From: Rhyzopertha dominica
Lineage: Eukaryota; Arthropoda; Insecta; Coleoptera; Bostrichidae
Reading direction: 5' to 3'
DNA length: 64,000 nt
Assembly (NCBI GenBank): GCA_025024175.1
Contig: QCXZ01000137.1
Coordinates: forward strand, 17,608,001-17,672,000
The notes beneath the pieces were generated by a model, which had not been told where the DNA came from, did not search any database, and saw only the letters and a program-made list of their open reading frames with translations. The first letter of the stretch is position 1, and every line of letters begins with the position of its first letter. Both the position numbers and the translations under genes were made by a program. Below are positions 62,230-64,000 of this stretch, one piece after another.

Positions 62230-62419
62230 ATTCAGTTTGTGGCGTATCGTTACGCGCACTAGTTTTATAAAATAGAAAACCAGTAGGCCTGAACGTCACT
62301 ACAAAAAAAGTCAGTTAATCATTATCACCTGTTAGTAATTAATATGATGTATAATTCTGTATTCCTAATTGAATATACTACAGTTTGGAAATTGATGTTT
62401 GATTGAACTACCCTCTACA
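62230..62419 (+). mobile_element. 3' part of the 5' LTR of a Ty3/gypsy element
   Basis: The sequence before the primer-binding site contains TTTTATAAAATAG (about 62260-62272) as a possible promoter and ends CCCTCTACA, with the CA expected at an LTR end, two bases before the primer site. The left boundary cannot be fixed because the 3' LTR lies outside the window, so the start given is approximate. Confidence 0.5.
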
Positions 62420-62421
62420 AC

Positions 62422-62433
62422 TGGTGACCCCGA
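62422..62433 (+). other. Primer-binding site for tRNA-Trp
   Basis: TGGTGACCCCGA matches the complement of the 3' end of insect tRNA-Trp (12 bases; the match stops after that). Priming by tRNA-Trp is characteristic of the CsRn1/Kabuki clade of Ty3/gypsy elements, which agrees with the gag zinc finger. Confidence 0.75.
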
Positions 62434-62444
62434 TTATCTTTACC

Positions 62445-63254
62445 ATGGAACAAGAAAGTTCGACAGAAGATATGCACGTAGATAGAGTAGTCATAAAGCC
62501 TCCACCTTTTTGGAAAGCCGATCCGAACTTGTGGTTTCTTCAATTGGAAGCTCAGTTTCAAATTAATAACATAACTTCCGATCTAAAGAAATACAATTAT
62601 GTTATTAGCTCCATCGACACCGAAATATTATCACAAGTTACGGATTACATTCATTCTCCTCCTGAATCTCAAAAATACGAAGGAATAAAGAAAAAACTTA
62701 TTGCCATATTCAGCGACTCGAAGGAAAAGCAGTTGAGAAAGCTGTTATCTGAAATGGAGTTAGGTGACAGAAAACCATCACAATTATTAAATGAGATGCG
62801 AAGATTGGGTAGCTCATCAGTTTCATCCGATTTGCTGAAAACACTTTGGATGCAAAGACTTCCAGTTCATATTCAATCAGTTTTAACCACAAGTAGTGAT
62901 AATCTGGAAAGCTTAAGTATTATGGCGGACAAGATAGCTGAAATTGAGCAACCACGTACTTTTGCGATCACTTCAGATCCAAAACCAGGTAATTTGGAAG
63001 AAGTCATATCAAAGTTATCAAGAGAAGTGTCAGAATTAAAAGTAGCTTTCAAAGAAGACCCCATTCCTAGAAGCAAACAAAGGAGCAGATTCCGGTCGCG
63101 CACGCCTTCAAGAAATAGGTTGTCTAATTCTACCACTAAAGAATTGTGTTGGTACCACCAAGAATTCAAGTCAAAAGCACGAAAGTGTGTGGCACCTTGC
63201 AAGTATTTTGGAATATACTACAATGAACCGGAAAACGGAACCCCGTGCCAGTAA
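62445..63254 (+). CDS. gag: Ty3/gypsy Gag protein (CsRn1/Kabuki clade)
   Basis: The ATG at 62445 lies in a good context (ACCATGG) 11 bases after the primer-binding site. The frame could be extended upstream only without an ATG. The protein has 269 residues. The N-terminal half carries the clade's typical FWKADPNLWFLQLEAQF segment and RKLLSEMELGDRKPSQLL, which form particle assembly helices. The C-terminal part is rich in Arg/Ser (RSRFRSRTPSRNR) and contains one CX2HX9CX3C finger (C-W-Y-H ... ARKCVAPC), the unusual CHCC knuckle of this clade, for RNA binding. There are no internal stops. It overlaps the pol frame by 28 bases. The product would form the cytoplasmic particle in which reverse transcription takes place. 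Confidence 0.9.
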   Translation: MEQESSTEDMHVDRVVIKPPPFWKADPNLWFLQLEAQFQINNITSDLKKYNYVISSIDTEILSQVTDYIHSPPESQKYEGIKKKLIAIFSDSKEKQLRKLLSEMELGDRKPSQLLNEMRRLGSSSVSSDLLKTLWMQRLPVHIQSVLTTSSDNLESLSIMADKIAEIEQPRTFAITSDPKPGNLEEVISKLSREVSELKVAFKEDPIPRSKQRSRFRSRTPSRNRLSNSTTKELCWYHQEFKSKARKCVAPCKYFGIYYNEPENGTPCQ

Positions 63255-64000
63255 CGGCGACAGCTGGTGCGAATGAAAGTCGTCGCCAAGAGACAATGCC
63301 CTCGCAAAGGATATCACCAAGGAGCAGTTGCAGACTGACAATCCAGGACCCAGCAACAGGAATCAAGTTTCTAATCGACACGGGTTCGGATGTTTCCATT
63401 GTTCCTTGTTCTACAACCAGGTACCCGCCCACGGATTTCAAATTATATGCGGCTAACAATACCACAATCGACACTTTTGGCACGACGCGTCTGATAGTAA
63501 GCCTCGGTCTTCGCAGATCTTTCATCTGGCAGTTTATTATTGCAGACACGAAAAGTGCAATAATAGGTGCAGATTTTCTACATCATTTTAATTTGTTAAT
63601 AGATCTTACGAAAGGTAAATTAATTGACCCTTGTACCAATATTGCAGTATGTATTGATAGGGTCGATCTTCTAATACCTTCTATATGTACAGTAGCACCT
63701 AGTTCAAAGTTTTCAAATATTCTTAAAGAGTTTCCTAAGCTAACTAGTTTTAATAATTCACAATGTCAAACTAATGCTCATCATACTATGCATTTCATTG
63801 AAACTTCAGGACCACCTGTTTTTGCCAAAGCTCGTCGTCTTCCCGCTGACAAACTGAAGATTGCAAAGGATGAATTCCAGTATATGCTGAGTCAAGGAAT
63901 TTGCAGACCTTCAAACAGTCAATGGGCTAGCCCTTTACATATGGTAAAAAAGAAAAATGGTCAGTGGCGTCCAGTAGGTGATTACCGTAGCCTTAATGCT
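63227..64000 (+). CDS. pol: Ty3/gypsy Pol: protease and start of RT (cut by edge)
   Basis: A frame with no stop from 63227 to the window end lies in the -1 frame relative to gag, so it is probably made as a Gag-Pol fusion by -1 frameshifting within 63227-63254. GGAAAAC at 63230-63236 is a possible but non-canonical slip site. The protease shows FLIDTGSDVSIVP with the catalytic D-T-G and later IIGADFLHHFNLLID, the conserved second strand. A linker leads to the reverse transcriptase start: FAKARRLPADKLKIAKDEF, GICRPSNSQWASPLHMVKKK and WRPVGDYRSLNA. The active-site YVDD, RNase H and integrase would lie beyond the window. The open state suggests a young, possibly active copy. Confidence 0.9.

Overview
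The window is AT-rich (roughly 64% A+T by eye), with scattered single N calls, and is eukaryotic. It contains Penelope-like, Ty3/gypsy, non-LTR, Tc1/mariner and hAT element remains, an insect-style TATA/initiator promoter followed by a GT splice donor, and a heat-shock-element promoter. The tRNA-Trp-primed gypsy element of the CsRn1/Kabuki type and the mix of elements suggest an arthropod, most likely an insect. No intact host protein-coding gene can be read. No tRNA, rRNA or CRISPR array was recognised.

Layout. 1-4.8 kb: no recognisable genes. 4.82-5.67 kb: a non-autonomous hAT element, followed by a possible host exon on the minus strand. 9.8-10.7 kb: decayed Penelope-like element (minus). 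10.9-13.5 kb: two related TA-flanked elements with inverted ends. 13.65-13.96 kb: deleted mariner-type transposase. 19.7-21.07 kb: complete but decayed hAT element with target duplication. 21.43-21.6 kb: GC-rich promoter and first exon on the minus strand. 22.4-23.7 kb: short tandem array and a GIY-YIG domain of a Penelope-like element.

25.72-32.28 kb is the most striking object: a 6.5-kb near-perfect palindrome. Both arms are tandem arrays of a 156-bp unit, about 16 units on the left and 23 on the right. The arms meet at a 20-bp perfect palindrome with no spacer. They end in the same roughly 300-bp unique tail, which carries a 59-codon frame and a poly(A)-signal-like site. The arm lengths differ by exactly seven units. 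The unit length is divisible by three, which explains the very long open frames there. It looks like a foldback-type element or an inverted satellite, and any read-through transcript would form a very long hairpin RNA.

32.3-52 kb is transposon debris: Penelope ends with hammerhead-like motifs, a mariner pseudogene (35.6-36.5 kb), a Penelope copy split by a hAT-type MITE (38.2-39.7 kb), a non-LTR reverse transcriptase remnant (42.2-42.9 kb), a Tc1 helix-turn-helix fragment (49.3 kb) and opposed Penelope ends (51.8-52.0 kb).

56.26-57.0 kb holds a heat-shock-type promoter whose TATA box has been split and duplicated by a 417-bp element with 8-bp target duplications. 59.15-59.6 kb is a mariner-type pseudogene. 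From about 62.2 kb to the right edge runs an apparently intact Ty3/gypsy element: LTR end, tRNA-Trp primer site, gag, and pol in the -1 frame, open to the window end.
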